Source: Streptomyces fragilis (GTDB lineage: Bacteria; Actinomycetota; Actinomycetes; Streptomycetales; Streptomycetaceae). Taken from it: a DNA stretch of 64,000 nucleotides. Both the position numbers and the translations under genes were made by a program. Under the pieces are notes generated by a model. The model saw only the letters and a program-made list of their open reading frames with translations, did no database searches and was not told the origin of the DNA. Below are positions 16,677 through 25,046 of this stretch, in pieces (position 1 is the first letter of the stretch; every line of letters starts with the position of its first letter). The stretch spans positions 310,001 through 374,000 of the forward strand of contig NZ_BEVZ01000008.1 in NCBI RefSeq assembly GCF_003112515.1, given 5' to 3'.

Positions 16677-16701
16677 AATTGTTGCCGTTTGACAATGATA
16701 G
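16677..16701. promoter_or_regulatory. 25-nt motif shared with 18724-18748
   Basis: AATTGTTGCC, four bases, GACAA, then nnATnG. The inverse-oriented copy near 18.7 kb conserves the same 17 positions. The core TTGCC-N4-GACAA is nearly palindromic, as for MarR/TetR operators. No gene start lies close by here. Confidence 0.35.
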
Positions 16702-16842
16702 CCGCCAGGCAACAGAGTAATCGCGTCGGACGTGCGCGGGGAAGGACCTGGAATGCTCCGGTGGACGGAGATCGCCTCCGGGTGCTGGGCACCGTCGCCG
16801 AGGGCCGACGACGACCGCGGCGCCGATGTGGTGAACGCCGCG

Positions 16843-17334
16843 TCAGGCCGTCCGGCTGTCGCCGGAGTCCGAGGCCTCGTCGCCGAGGATCTGCGTCTGC
16901 GCCGTCGCGCAGAACGCCTCCAGCCCTTCCAGCAGTGCGATCCGCTTGGCGGCCGGCATGTCCGCCAGCACCGTGCGCAGCTCCCGCTCCCGGCGGGCCC
17001 GCAGCTCGGCGAGGAACACCCGGCCGCGGCTGCTGAGGTGCAGCCGCACCTCCCGGCGGTCCTCCGGGCTCGCCACCCGCTCGACGAATCCGGCCGCCTG
17101 CAGCCGGTCGCACAGCCGGCTGGTGGAGGGCGGCGTGGACGCCAGGTACTCGGCCAGGGTGCGCAGCTTGACGCCGTCGTGGTGTTCGAGGATGTGCAGC
17201 ACGCGCAGCTGGGACGCGGAGGTGGGCGCCGTCGAAGCGCGGCCCCACACGACTTCCAGCAGCTCTGCGGCCGTCGTGGTCACACGTGCGACCTCGTCGG
17301 GCTCGGGGCAGCGGCGGAAGGCAGTCACGGTCAC
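16843..17334 (-). CDS. MarR family transcriptional regulator
   Basis: A 163-residue winged-helix protein. The recognition helix region TPPSTSRLCDRLQAAGFV and the wing motif SPEDRREVRLHLSSRG are typical MarR. It would act as a dimer, usually repressing a divergent gene until a phenolic or oxidative ligand binds. It is divergent from the phosphatase gene at 17493. A 7-bp inverted repeat lies immediately upstream of its start, a likely autoregulatory operator. Confidence 0.92.
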   Translation of the reverse strand: MTVTAFRRCPEPDEVARVTTTAAELLEVVWGRASTAPTSASQLRVLHILEHHDGVKLRTLAEYLASTPPSTSRLCDRLQAAGFVERVASPEDRREVRLHLSSRGRVFLAELRARRERELRTVLADMPAAKRIALLEGLEAFCATAQTQILGDEASDSGDSRTA

Positions 17335-17341
17335 ACTCTCG

Positions 17342-17359
17342 CAGGCACTGGGGTGCCTG
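17342..17359. promoter_or_regulatory. Inverted repeat next to the MarR start
   Basis: CAGGCAC-TGGG-GTGCCTG, perfect 7-bp arms, begins eight bases upstream of the MarR start codon. Candidate operator controlling the divergent pair. Confidence 0.5.
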
Positions 17360-17492
17360 TCAGCGTACTAGGCGAGCCCACCGGCCGCCCGTGACGCACA
17401 GTGACCGACCAGGCTCGTAGAGGACCATCCCACCCCTGCCACGTGGGCAGGACGGTTGTGCCGTCCGGCGAAAGATTGGTGAACATCTCCCT

Positions 17493-18665
17493 ATGCATAG
17501 ATTTGTGGCCGCTGAACGTGCTCTGCGAAGAGCCGAGCCGCACGCGCTGCTCGACGCCGCACGGGGCGTACTGATGGCTCAGTACGACGCGCTGGACGTC
17601 GAGCTGTTCATGGCCGACTACGGTCTGAGCGTCCTGCAGCCGGTGTCGGTCCTGCCGCACACGCTGGAACCCGTCCCGGTGCACAACAGTCCGGGCGGTC
17701 GCGCCTTCGGCTCGCAGCGGCCGTACTGCGAGGAGGCGCGCGACGGGCGAAGACGCCTGCACCTTCCGGTCAGCGTGCGCGGTGACCGCCTCGGAGTGCT
17801 GTCCGTGACCCTTCCCGACGACGACGCCGTCCGTCGTTGGGAGGAGGAACTGACCGAGATCGCCGAGGTGCTGGGCCACGAGGTGATCGTCGCCGAGCGC
17901 GACACCGACCTGTTCATGCAGGCACGCCGCAAGGACCGGCTGACCCTGGCCGCCGAGATGCAGTGGCACCTGCTGCCCGGCCGGGCCTGCGCCCGGCCCG
18001 AGTACGAACTGGGCGCCCAGCTGGAGCCGGCCTACGCGATCTTCGGCGACAACTTCGACTGGTCGGCCACCGCGGACCGTCTGACGCTGTACGTGACCAA
18101 CGGCATGGGCGAGGGCATCGAGGCATCGCTGCTGACGAACCTGGCCATCAACGCGCTGCGCAACGCCCGCCGGGGCGGACTCGACATCGCCGACCAGGCC
18201 GCCCTGGCCGACCACGCCGTCTACGCCCATTACCAGGGACGCTGCTACCTGTCCGTCCTCATGCTCGACTTCGACCTGGCCACCGGCCGGGCCCGGGTCG
18301 TGGACGCCGGCTCGCCCCAGGTGCTGCGGCTGCGGGACGGCGTCGTGGAACACATGACCTTCGACGCGCAGCTTCCCCTGGGCATGTTCGAGGAGACCGA
18401 CTACATCGCCCAGGAGTTCCAGGTGCTCCCGGGGGACCGGCTGGTCTTCGTCAGCGACGGGGTGCACGCGGTCGCCTCCCCGAAGGGCGAGACGTACGGG
18501 GACGCGGCGCTTTCCGGAGCGATCCAGTCCACCCGGCTGCTGCCGGCCGCCGAGGTGCCGCGGGCGATCCTGCGGGAGCTCACCGGCCACCGCGGCAAGC
18601 GTCTGCCGGACGACGATGCCCTGATCGTGTGTCTTGACTGGCACGGGAGGCAGGAGGACGCGTGA
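17493..18665 (+). CDS. GAF plus SpoIIE-like PP2C protein with altered metal site
   Basis: A 390-residue protein: N-terminal GAF-like domain (about 1-135), then a PP2C/SpoIIE domain (150-385) with GDNFDW (185-190) and a late SDGVHAV. The usual GDVxGHG motif reads TNGMGEG (202-208), so its metal-binding Asp is Asn203 and the His is Glu207. Catalysis may be weakened, or the domain may act as a sensor or partner. The start ATG at 17493 follows a weak ribosome site. The gene is divergent from MarR. Confidence 0.85.
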   Translation: MHRFVAAERALRRAEPHALLDAARGVLMAQYDALDVELFMADYGLSVLQPVSVLPHTLEPVPVHNSPGGRAFGSQRPYCEEARDGRRRLHLPVSVRGDRLGVLSVTLPDDDAVRRWEEELTEIAEVLGHEVIVAERDTDLFMQARRKDRLTLAAEMQWHLLPGRACARPEYELGAQLEPAYAIFGDNFDWSATADRLTLYVTNGMGEGIEASLLTNLAINALRNARRGGLDIADQAALADHAVYAHYQGRCYLSVLMLDFDLATGRARVVDAGSPQVLRLRDGVVEHMTFDAQLPLGMFEETDYIAQEFQVLPGDRLVFVSDGVHAVASPKGETYGDAALSGAIQSTRLLPAAEVPRAILRELTGHRGKRLPDDDALIVCLDWHGRQEDA

Positions 18666-18723
18666 TTCACAGGCCCCTACGGGGGGCAGGATCGGGTGTT
18701 GTCCCCGGTGCGGATACTCGCGT

Positions 18724-18748
18724 CGATAGTTGTCTTGTGGCAATAATT
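18724..18748. promoter_or_regulatory. Second copy of the 25-nt motif (minus orientation)
   Basis: On the minus strand AATTATTGCC, four bases, GACAA, nnATnG. It lies about 55 bases upstream of the leader frame at 18800 and the phosphatase at 18886. Confidence 0.35.
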
Positions 18749-18799
18749 GTCTGCGGTGTGCCATCCGGTCGGGCCATGGTCGTACGCAGCAGGGAGACG

Positions 18800-18889
18800 A
18801 TGCAGGTGGCGGAACTCGACAGCCCCGCACGGGCGGGCCGCGAGCCGACCGTCTGCCGGCCGGGTCCCCGGGTCCGGGGGCGCGCATGA
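18800..18889 (+). CDS. Possible 29-aa leader peptide coupled to the phosphatase
   Basis: ATG at 18800 preceded by AGGGAGA at good spacing. The frame ends in TGA at 18887-18889, overlapping the ATG of the phosphatase as ATGA. The product (MQVAELDSPARAGREPT...) has no recognised motif. The strong ribosome site and overlap suggest it serves translational coupling, since the phosphatase start itself has no clear ribosome site. Confidence 0.35.
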   Translation: MQVAELDSPARAGREPTVCRPGPRVRGRA

Positions 18890-21390
18890 CGACCGGCCGC
18901 CCGCAGAAGGGGCCGCCGGCCGCGGAAGCCGCGGGTCTGCCGTCGCCCCGGGTTCCCCTGACGCCGCAGGCTCCTGCCCACCAGACCTCCGCCGGGAAAC
19001 CGCCGGCTCCCCAGCGTACGGGCCGCAGGGCCACGACGCCGGCGTCCCCGGCCCGGAAGCCTACGGCCCCCGAGCCCCCGTCTCCGCAGCCGGCGGCTCC
19101 GCAGTCCCCGGGTCGGAAGGCCACGGCCGCCAAGTCACCGTCCCGGAAACCGGCGGCCGCGCAGACCTCCGCCCGGAAGGCGGCAGCTTCGCAGCCCTCG
19201 GGCCGGAAAGCCGCGCAGCCGAAGCCTTCCGCCCGGAAGCCGGCGGCTTCGCAGCCCTCTGCCCGGGAGGCAGTGGCCACCGAGTCACCGTCCCGGAAGC
19301 CGGCGGCTGCCCAGGCCTCCGCGCGGAAGGCAGCGGCTTCGCAGACCTCCCCGCGGAAGGCGGCAGCTCCGCAGACCTCCGCGCGGAAGGCGGCGGCCGC
19401 GCAGACCTCGGGCGGGGAGGCCGTGGTGGCCGAGTCACCGTCCCGGAAGCCGGCGGCTCCGCAGACCTCCGCGCGGAAGGCGGCGGCTTCGCAGGCCTCG
19501 GGCGGGGAGGCCGTGGTGGCCGAGTCACCGTCCCGGAAGCCGGCGGCCACGCCGCCCTCCGCGCGGAAGGCGGCTGCCGCCGGGAAGGCCGTGGGGCCGA
19601 AGGGGGCGCCGCGGAAGAAGGCCGCGGTGAAGCCCGGGCCGGCCAGGCGGGACACCTGGCCGGTCACCTCCGTCGCCGACGCGGCGCTGGCCCGCGCCGC
19701 GGCCGCCGGCGTCGCCCTGGAGGCGGGGGCTGCGCCGCGCGACCGGGCCCGTTTCGTCACCGAGCTGACCGCCCGGCTGCGCCGCTGTCTCGCCGAGGGC
19801 AGCGGCTGGGAACTCCAGCTCCGCGTCCGGGCCCTCGCCGAGGGGAACGGGGCCGCCCGGCTGGAGGCGTTCGTGCGGCCGTCGGGCTCCCCGGAGCCGC
19901 CGGTGGACGACGACGGGTGCACCGTCTCCTGCCCGCTTCCCAGGCCGCCCGCCGACGGCATCCCGCAGAACGGGATGCCGCTGCCCGAGGCGCTGCTGAG
20001 CGCCGACGAGGACACCGAGGTGGTCCTGCGCCTCCTGGACGAACAGGAACAGCTCGTCGGCCTGCACCGGGAGGAGCTCGAGCGGACCAACCTCGGCGTC
20101 GTGGCGCTGCACTCCGACCTGGAGGCCGCCGCCACGGCGCAGCGCGACCTGCTGGACGCCGAACGGGTCACCCGGGCCGAGGCCGAGCGGGCCCGGCACC
20201 TGCTGACCTTCCTCGGTGACGCGAGCGCCGCCATCACCTCGTCGCTCAGCCGGACCGTCATCCTGCGCCGCCTGTCCGACCTGCTGGTGCCCGAGCACGC
20301 GGACCACCTCGACGTCTGGCTCTTCGACGAGGAGAACGACGACGACCACCCCCGCGGCATCCGGGACCATCCCGCCGCCGCGGTGACCGCCGCCCGCACC
20401 GGCCGCCCGCAGCACGCCGCCGGGCATCCCGGCGGGTTGCCCGGGGTGGACGACCTCCCGCCGTCCGCCCTGTTCCCGCACCGCCCGCTGCTCGCCATAC
20501 CCCTGGGCGCGCGCCACCCGCTGGGCGTCCTCACCCTGACCTGCCCGGGCCCGCGCTTCGACCCGGACGCCTCGGTGATGCTGGTCGAGCTGGCCCGCCG
20601 CGTCGGCATCGCCCTCGACAACGCCGGCCGTCACGAGCAGTACCGCGACACCGCCGAGACCCTGCAGCGCGCCCAGCTGACCGAGCTGCCCTCCCCGCCC
20701 GGGATGCTGCTCGCCGCCCGCTACCTGCCCGCCACCAGCGGTCTCAACATCGGCGGCGACTGGTACGACGCCTTCCTCCAGCCCGACGGCAGCCTGCTGA
20801 CGGTCATAGGCGACGTCACCGGGCACGGACTGCACGCCGCCGTCGTCATGGGCCAGCTGCGCACCGCGCTGCGCGCCTACGCCGTGGAGAACGAGAGCCC
20901 CGCCGGGATCCTCACGCGCCTGCACGGCATGCTCCGGCACCTGCAGCCGGACCTGTACGCCACCGCGATGATCGCCCGCTTCCGGCCCGGTGAGCGGGAG
21001 ATCACCTGGGCCTCGGCCGGCCACCCGCCCGCCGTGGTGCGCGACCCCGACGGCGTCGTGCGGGTCCTGCACGCCAAGCCGGGCGTGATGCTGGGCATCC
21101 CGGTGCCCTACGTCTACGCGGATCACCAGGCCGAACTGCCCGCCGGTTCGACCCTGGCGCTGTACACCGACGGCCTGGTCGAACGCCGCTCCCAGGGCAT
21201 CGACCCGGGCATCGCCCGGCTCGGCAGCACCCTGGGCACCCTCACCACACCGGAACTGGAGCACGATCCGGAGGCCGCGGCCGACGCCCTGCTCAAGCCG
21301 CTCCTGCACGACTCCGAGCGCGACGACGACGTCTGCCTGCTGCTGTGCCACCTGTCGTCGTCCGCCGACCCGGCCGCACCGCCCGCCTGA
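18886..21390 (+). CDS. SpoIIE-type phosphatase with histone-H1-like repetitive N-terminus and GAF domain
   Basis: An 834-residue protein. Residues about 1-255 are Lys/Ala/Pro-rich repeats of the type SARKAAAxQTS and SPSRKPAA, strongly basic and disordered, resembling histone H1/HU tails. A coiled or linker region and a GAF-like domain follow, then a complete PP2C/SpoIIE domain with GGDWYD (about 623-628), GDVTGHG (about 642), SAGHPP (about 710) and YTDGLVE (about 760), all metal ligands intact. It should dephosphorylate an anti-sigma antagonist. The N-terminus may tether it to DNA or polyanions (inference). Confidence 0.88.
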   Translation: MTTGRPQKGPPAAEAAGLPSPRVPLTPQAPAHQTSAGKPPAPQRTGRRATTPASPARKPTAPEPPSPQPAAPQSPGRKATAAKSPSRKPAAAQTSARKAAASQPSGRKAAQPKPSARKPAASQPSAREAVATESPSRKPAAAQASARKAAASQTSPRKAAAPQTSARKAAAAQTSGGEAVVAESPSRKPAAPQTSARKAAASQASGGEAVVAESPSRKPAATPPSARKAAAAGKAVGPKGAPRKKAAVKPGPARRDTWPVTSVADAALARAAAAGVALEAGAAPRDRARFVTELTARLRRCLAEGSGWELQLRVRALAEGNGAARLEAFVRPSGSPEPPVDDDGCTVSCPLPRPPADGIPQNGMPLPEALLSADEDTEVVLRLLDEQEQLVGLHREELERTNLGVVALHSDLEAAATAQRDLLDAERVTRAEAERARHLLTFLGDASAAITSSLSRTVILRRLSDLLVPEHADHLDVWLFDEENDDDHPRGIRDHPAAAVTAARTGRPQHAAGHPGGLPGVDDLPPSALFPHRPLLAIPLGARHPLGVLTLTCPGPRFDPDASVMLVELARRVGIALDNAGRHEQYRDTAETLQRAQLTELPSPPGMLLAARYLPATSGLNIGGDWYDAFLQPDGSLLTVIGDVTGHGLHAAVVMGQLRTALRAYAVENESPAGILTRLHGMLRHLQPDLYATAMIARFRPGEREITWASAGHPPAVVRDPDGVVRVLHAKPGVMLGIPVPYVYADHQAELPAGSTLALYTDGLVERRSQGIDPGIARLGSTLGTLTTPELEHDPEAAADALLKPLLHDSERDDDVCLLLCHLSSSADPAAPPA
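18960..19600 (+). repeat. Coding repeat array of the phosphatase N-terminus
   Basis: Imperfect units of 45-51 bases built on CCTCCGCGCGGAAGGCGGC and GAGTCACCGTCCCGGAAGCC. Adjacent units are most alike, as expected for replication slippage or unequal exchange. All keep the reading frame. Confidence 0.85.
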
Positions 21391-21470
21391 GGGGCCCCGC
21401 GCGCCTGAGGGGCCCCGCCAGCCTGAGGGGCCCCGCGCGACTGGCGGGCTCCGCGCGCCCGAGGGGGTTC
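21383..21470 (+). repeat. Tandem repeat starting at the phosphatase stop codon
   Basis: GCCTGAGGGGCCCCGCGC is repeated three to four times with decay. The first unit contains the TGA stop of the phosphatase, so the stop and its 3' flank have been multiplied. Confidence 0.85.
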
Positions 21471-21557
21471 CCGCCCGCTCCGCCGAGGCCGTGCCCGGGG
21501 TTCCGCTTCGCGTTAGGCTGCCCCCGCTGCTGAGCGACAGGCGTTCCGGGGGGATCG

Positions 21558-23495
21558 ATGAACGGTGCGGGCATATCCGCCGACGGCATGTTCAAGGCGC
21601 TGGAGGCGGACGACCCGACAGCGGTCGGCGGCTACCGGCTGACCGCCCGCCTCGGTGCGGGCGGCATGGGCAAGGTGTACCTCTCCCACACCCCGGGCGG
21701 CCGGCCCGTGGCGCTCAAGGTGATCCGGCCCGAGTTCGCCGAGGACCCCGAGTTCCGGCGGCGGTTCGCCCAGGAGGTGCGCGCCGCCGAACGGGTGCAG
21801 GGCCTGTACACGGCGCCCGTGATCGACAGCGACACCCAGGGCCCGCGGCCCTGGCTGGCGACCGCCTACGTGCCCGGACCCACCCTGGCGTCCGCCGTCG
21901 CCGAGCACGGGCCGCTGCCGGCCGCGACCGTGCTGCTGCTCACCGCCGGGGTCGCCGAGGCCCTGCAGGTGGTGCATGGCGCCGGCATCGTGCACCGGGA
22001 CCTCAAGCCGTCCAACGTGCTGCTCGCCGGGGACGGCCCCCGCGTCATCGACTTCGGCATCGCCCGTGCCGCCGACAGCACCGCGCTGACCGGCAGCGGC
22101 GTCACCGTGGGAACGCCCGCCTTCATGTCGCCGGAGCAGGCGGCGGGCCGCACCGTGGGGCCGCGGTCCGACGTGTTCGCCCTCGGTCAGGTCGCGGCCT
22201 TCGCCGCGCTGGGCCGGGCCGCGCACGGGGAGGGACCGTCGCACGCGGTGCTGTACCGGATCGTGCACGAGGAGGCCGACCTCACCGGGCTCCCCGGGGA
22301 ACTGGACGAACTCGTCCGCCGCTGCCTCGCGAAGGACGAACAGGCGCGCCCCTCGCTCACCGAGGTCCTCGCCCTGTGCAGCGCCGCCTCCGACCTCACC
22401 CAGCTCCGCCGCCCCGAGGACTGGCTCCCGGGCCCCCTGACCACCGCCATCAACCGGCACTACGCCGCCCCCGCACCGCTGCCCTCGACGGGACCCGGGA
22501 CGGCGCCGGCCGGGGAGTCCGGGCGTTCCGCCGCCCCGGAGCAGCACCCGGTGACGGCGCCCGACCTGCCCCGGCACCCGCCGACCGCGGTGTCCGCCGG
22601 ACTCCAGGCGCCGGCCACACCGCCCGCGGGCTCCGCCTACGCGCCGACCGGGACCGCCCCCGCGTACGGATCCGCCCCGCACACGCCGCACGCACCGCAC
22701 ACACCCGCGCCCGCGGCCGCGGCCCCGGGGCACGGTCCGACCGCCGCGGCACCCGCGTACGGCCCGACCGTCACCGCCCCCGCGTACGGCGCCGGACCCG
22801 GCACCCCGGCGCACGGCGCCTCCCCCACCCCGCCGCCCGCCCACGGGTCCGGCTGGCCGGCCGGGCCCTCCGCTCCGGGGGTGACCGGTCCGCCGCCCCG
22901 ACGGCGCAGGGCGGGTGTCGTCCTCGGTGTCCTCGGCGGGGTCCTGGCCCTGGCCGTCGCCGCGCTCGCCGGCTACCTCGGGCGCGGTGACGCGCCCTCC
23001 ACCGACGCCGGCCCGAAGCGCACCGGCGCCGCCGCCGCGTCCGGCGGGGCGACCGCGCCCGCCGACCCGCGGGACGGGACGCCGCGCGAGGCCACCACCC
23101 CGGACCCGGAGGTCCACAAGGGGGTGAACCTGCCCGAGGGCTACCACCTCGTGTTCAGCGACGAACCGCTGGCCCCGCGGTACAACAACAAGGACGACCT
23201 GTACTTCGGCTGCTCGTTCACCGACTGCCACCTCGGGCACTACACCACCGAACTCGTCCTGCTGGACAAGGAGACGGAGGGTTCCCTGGAGGCGTGCAAG
23301 GCGGACACCCGTTTCCTCCCGCAGACGATCTCCGTCGACCGGCTCTCCCGCGGCAGGCAGCTGTGCGCGACCACCCGGAGCGGTCTGATCGCCCTGGTGA
23401 CCTTCGTCGGCCGGTCGCCGAGCAGCAGCTCCAGCCACTACGTCACCCTGGACGTCACCGTCTGGCGCGACGCCGTGCCGGTGGAGGACAGCTAG
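21558..23495 (+). CDS. Transmembrane Ser/Thr protein kinase (PknB type)
   Basis: A 645-residue Hanks-type kinase. Glycine loop GAGGMGKVY (33-41), catalytic Lys54, HRDLKPSN with Asp148, DFG at 165-167, GTPAFMSPEQ (185-194). A Pro/Ala/Gly-rich juxtamembrane region with repeated AYG elements (about 300-445) leads to one membrane helix (about 449-473) and an extracellular domain of about 170 residues with four cysteines (CSFTDC, later two more). The external fold is not PASTA. ATG 21558 follows GGGGGG at five to six bases. It lies downstream of a phosphatase, a frequent pairing. Confidence 0.93.
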   Translation: MNGAGISADGMFKALEADDPTAVGGYRLTARLGAGGMGKVYLSHTPGGRPVALKVIRPEFAEDPEFRRRFAQEVRAAERVQGLYTAPVIDSDTQGPRPWLATAYVPGPTLASAVAEHGPLPAATVLLLTAGVAEALQVVHGAGIVHRDLKPSNVLLAGDGPRVIDFGIARAADSTALTGSGVTVGTPAFMSPEQAAGRTVGPRSDVFALGQVAAFAALGRAAHGEGPSHAVLYRIVHEEADLTGLPGELDELVRRCLAKDEQARPSLTEVLALCSAASDLTQLRRPEDWLPGPLTTAINRHYAAPAPLPSTGPGTAPAGESGRSAAPEQHPVTAPDLPRHPPTAVSAGLQAPATPPAGSAYAPTGTAPAYGSAPHTPHAPHTPAPAAAAPGHGPTAAAPAYGPTVTAPAYGAGPGTPAHGASPTPPPAHGSGWPAGPSAPGVTGPPPRRRRAGVVLGVLGGVLALAVAALAGYLGRGDAPSTDAGPKRTGAAAASGGATAPADPRDGTPREATTPDPEVHKGVNLPEGYHLVFSDEPLAPRYNNKDDLYFGCSFTDCHLGHYTTELVLLDKETEGSLEACKADTRFLPQTISVDRLSRGRQLCATTRSGLIALVTFVGRSPSSSSSHYVTLDVTVWRDAVPVEDS

Positions 23496-23575
23496 CACGA
23501 CCGGCGGCGCTCTTGACCTGCGCGGATGGCCCGTGCTTCGCTCGCGCGATACGTAACGGGGGACGGAGCGAGGGC

Positions 23576-25012
23576 GTGAGGGTGTCTCGGGGCTTGGGCA
23601 GCGGAGCCGACGGCGGCGAGGTCGAGGGGCGGCGCCGGCCGCCGGCGTGGTTCTGGGGCGTGGCCGCCGTCGTGACCCTCGGGTTCCTCGTCGCCCTCGA
23701 GGTCGCCGCCCGGCACCTGGGCATACCCGGGCCCCTCGCCAGCCAGGCACGGGAGCTGGTGTACCCACCGGACTCGGGCGGACTGCTCTACTCCGCCCTG
23801 GCGCTGACGCTGGTGGTCCTGACCTGGCGGGAACGTTTCGTCGCGATCGGCGCGGCCGTCGGCGTCGACGTGGTGCTGCTCGTCCTGCGCTGGGCGGTCG
23901 GCGCGGGCACGAGCGGCGGCCACCCCTTCGGCAACGGCGCCCTGTGGGTGATCCTCGGTCTCGCGGTCGTCGCGGTCACCCGCCGCACCGGGCGGGAGCG
24001 GGTCCTGCTGCTCAAGGGCGTCGGGCTGGGACTGCTGCTGCTCGCCGGACGCAAGACCGGGGACACCTGGCTGCTCATCACCTCCGAGACCCGCCCCCTG
24101 GTCCTCGACCAGTACCTGGCGGCCGCCGACCACGCGCTGGGCGACCCGTCCTGGCTGGCCGGACGGCTGGTGACCGCGACCGGCCCGGTCGGCTTCAACG
24201 TCCTCGAGCTCGTGTACGGCAACCTGGCACTGGCCGCGGTCGTCGTCGCGCTGTACCAGCTGCGCCGGGTCGCGGTGGAGCGCCGCTTCCCGCGCCACCA
24301 CCTGGTGCGCACGTTCACGGTGATAGGCCTCCTCGGACCGGCCTGCTACATGATCTTCCCGGTGGTCGGCCCGGTCTTCGCCTACGGCACCGGTGCCGCG
24401 CACTGGGAGTCCGTCAGCCTGTGGGCGCCGCACATGCCGCCCAGCGAGCCCTGGGCCGTCGCCGACCTCTGGCCGCGCACGCTGCCGCCGACCGGCTCCC
24501 CGCTGCCCATGCCGTTCGACGGCATCACGCCGCGCAACTGCATGCCCAGCCTGCACACCGCCTGGGCCACCGCGATCTTCATCCACTCCCGCCGGGGCCC
24601 GCGGACCCTGCGGTACGCGGGGACCTTCTGGCTGGTCGCCACGCTCTGCGCGACGCTCGGGTTCGGCTACCACTACGGCGTGGACCTCCTCGCGGGCGTG
24701 GTGTTCACGCTCACCATCGAGGCGGCGCTGCGGGCCCACGACCGTGGCTGGTGCCGGCCGGGCGTCCGGCTGACCGTCCACGGCGCCGCGGTCTTCGTCG
24801 CGCTCCTGGTGTCCTACCGGTGGCTGCCGGAGGAGATGGCCGCGTACCCGTGGGTCGCCGGACCGCTCCTGCTGCTGGTCACGGCCTCGGTGGTCGTCGG
24901 CTACGTCCGGACCGTCGGCCGGTGGGCCGGGCCCGCCGCGCCCCCGGCGGGCGGGCCGCCGTCCGTCCCCCGTCCCCGGCCGGCCTCGACCCCGCACCCG
25001 GAAGCGGTCTGA
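23576..25012 (+). CDS. PAP2-family integral membrane phosphatase
   Basis: A 478-residue multi-spanning membrane protein. PRNCMPSLHTAW (about 320) and GFGYHYGVDLLAG (about 362-374) are the second and third PAP2 motifs with the catalytic histidines. The overall shape matches the inositol-phosphoceramide-synthase-like PAP2 proteins of actinomycetes, which act on phospholipid or polyprenyl-phosphate headgroups. GTG 23576 was chosen because it follows GGAGCGAGGG; GTG 23582 is possible. The last 30 residues are Pro-rich. Confidence 0.85.
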   Translation: MRVSRGLGSGADGGEVEGRRRPPAWFWGVAAVVTLGFLVALEVAARHLGIPGPLASQARELVYPPDSGGLLYSALALTLVVLTWRERFVAIGAAVGVDVVLLVLRWAVGAGTSGGHPFGNGALWVILGLAVVAVTRRTGRERVLLLKGVGLGLLLLAGRKTGDTWLLITSETRPLVLDQYLAAADHALGDPSWLAGRLVTATGPVGFNVLELVYGNLALAAVVVALYQLRRVAVERRFPRHHLVRTFTVIGLLGPACYMIFPVVGPVFAYGTGAAHWESVSLWAPHMPPSEPWAVADLWPRTLPPTGSPLPMPFDGITPRNCMPSLHTAWATAIFIHSRRGPRTLRYAGTFWLVATLCATLGFGYHYGVDLLAGVVFTLTIEAALRAHDRGWCRPGVRLTVHGAAVFVALLVSYRWLPEEMAAYPWVAGPLLLLVTASVVVGYVRTVGRWAGPAAPPAGGPPSVPRPRPASTPHPEAV

Positions 25013-25046
25013 CCGACGGCTCCGACCGGCCGGGCCGCCCCGTTCG

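Noticed and set aside
18724..18760. CIRCE or HAIR heat-shock element near 18.74 kb
   Set aside because: The inverted repeat lacks the TTAGCACTC or CTTGAGT arms and the spacing is wrong.
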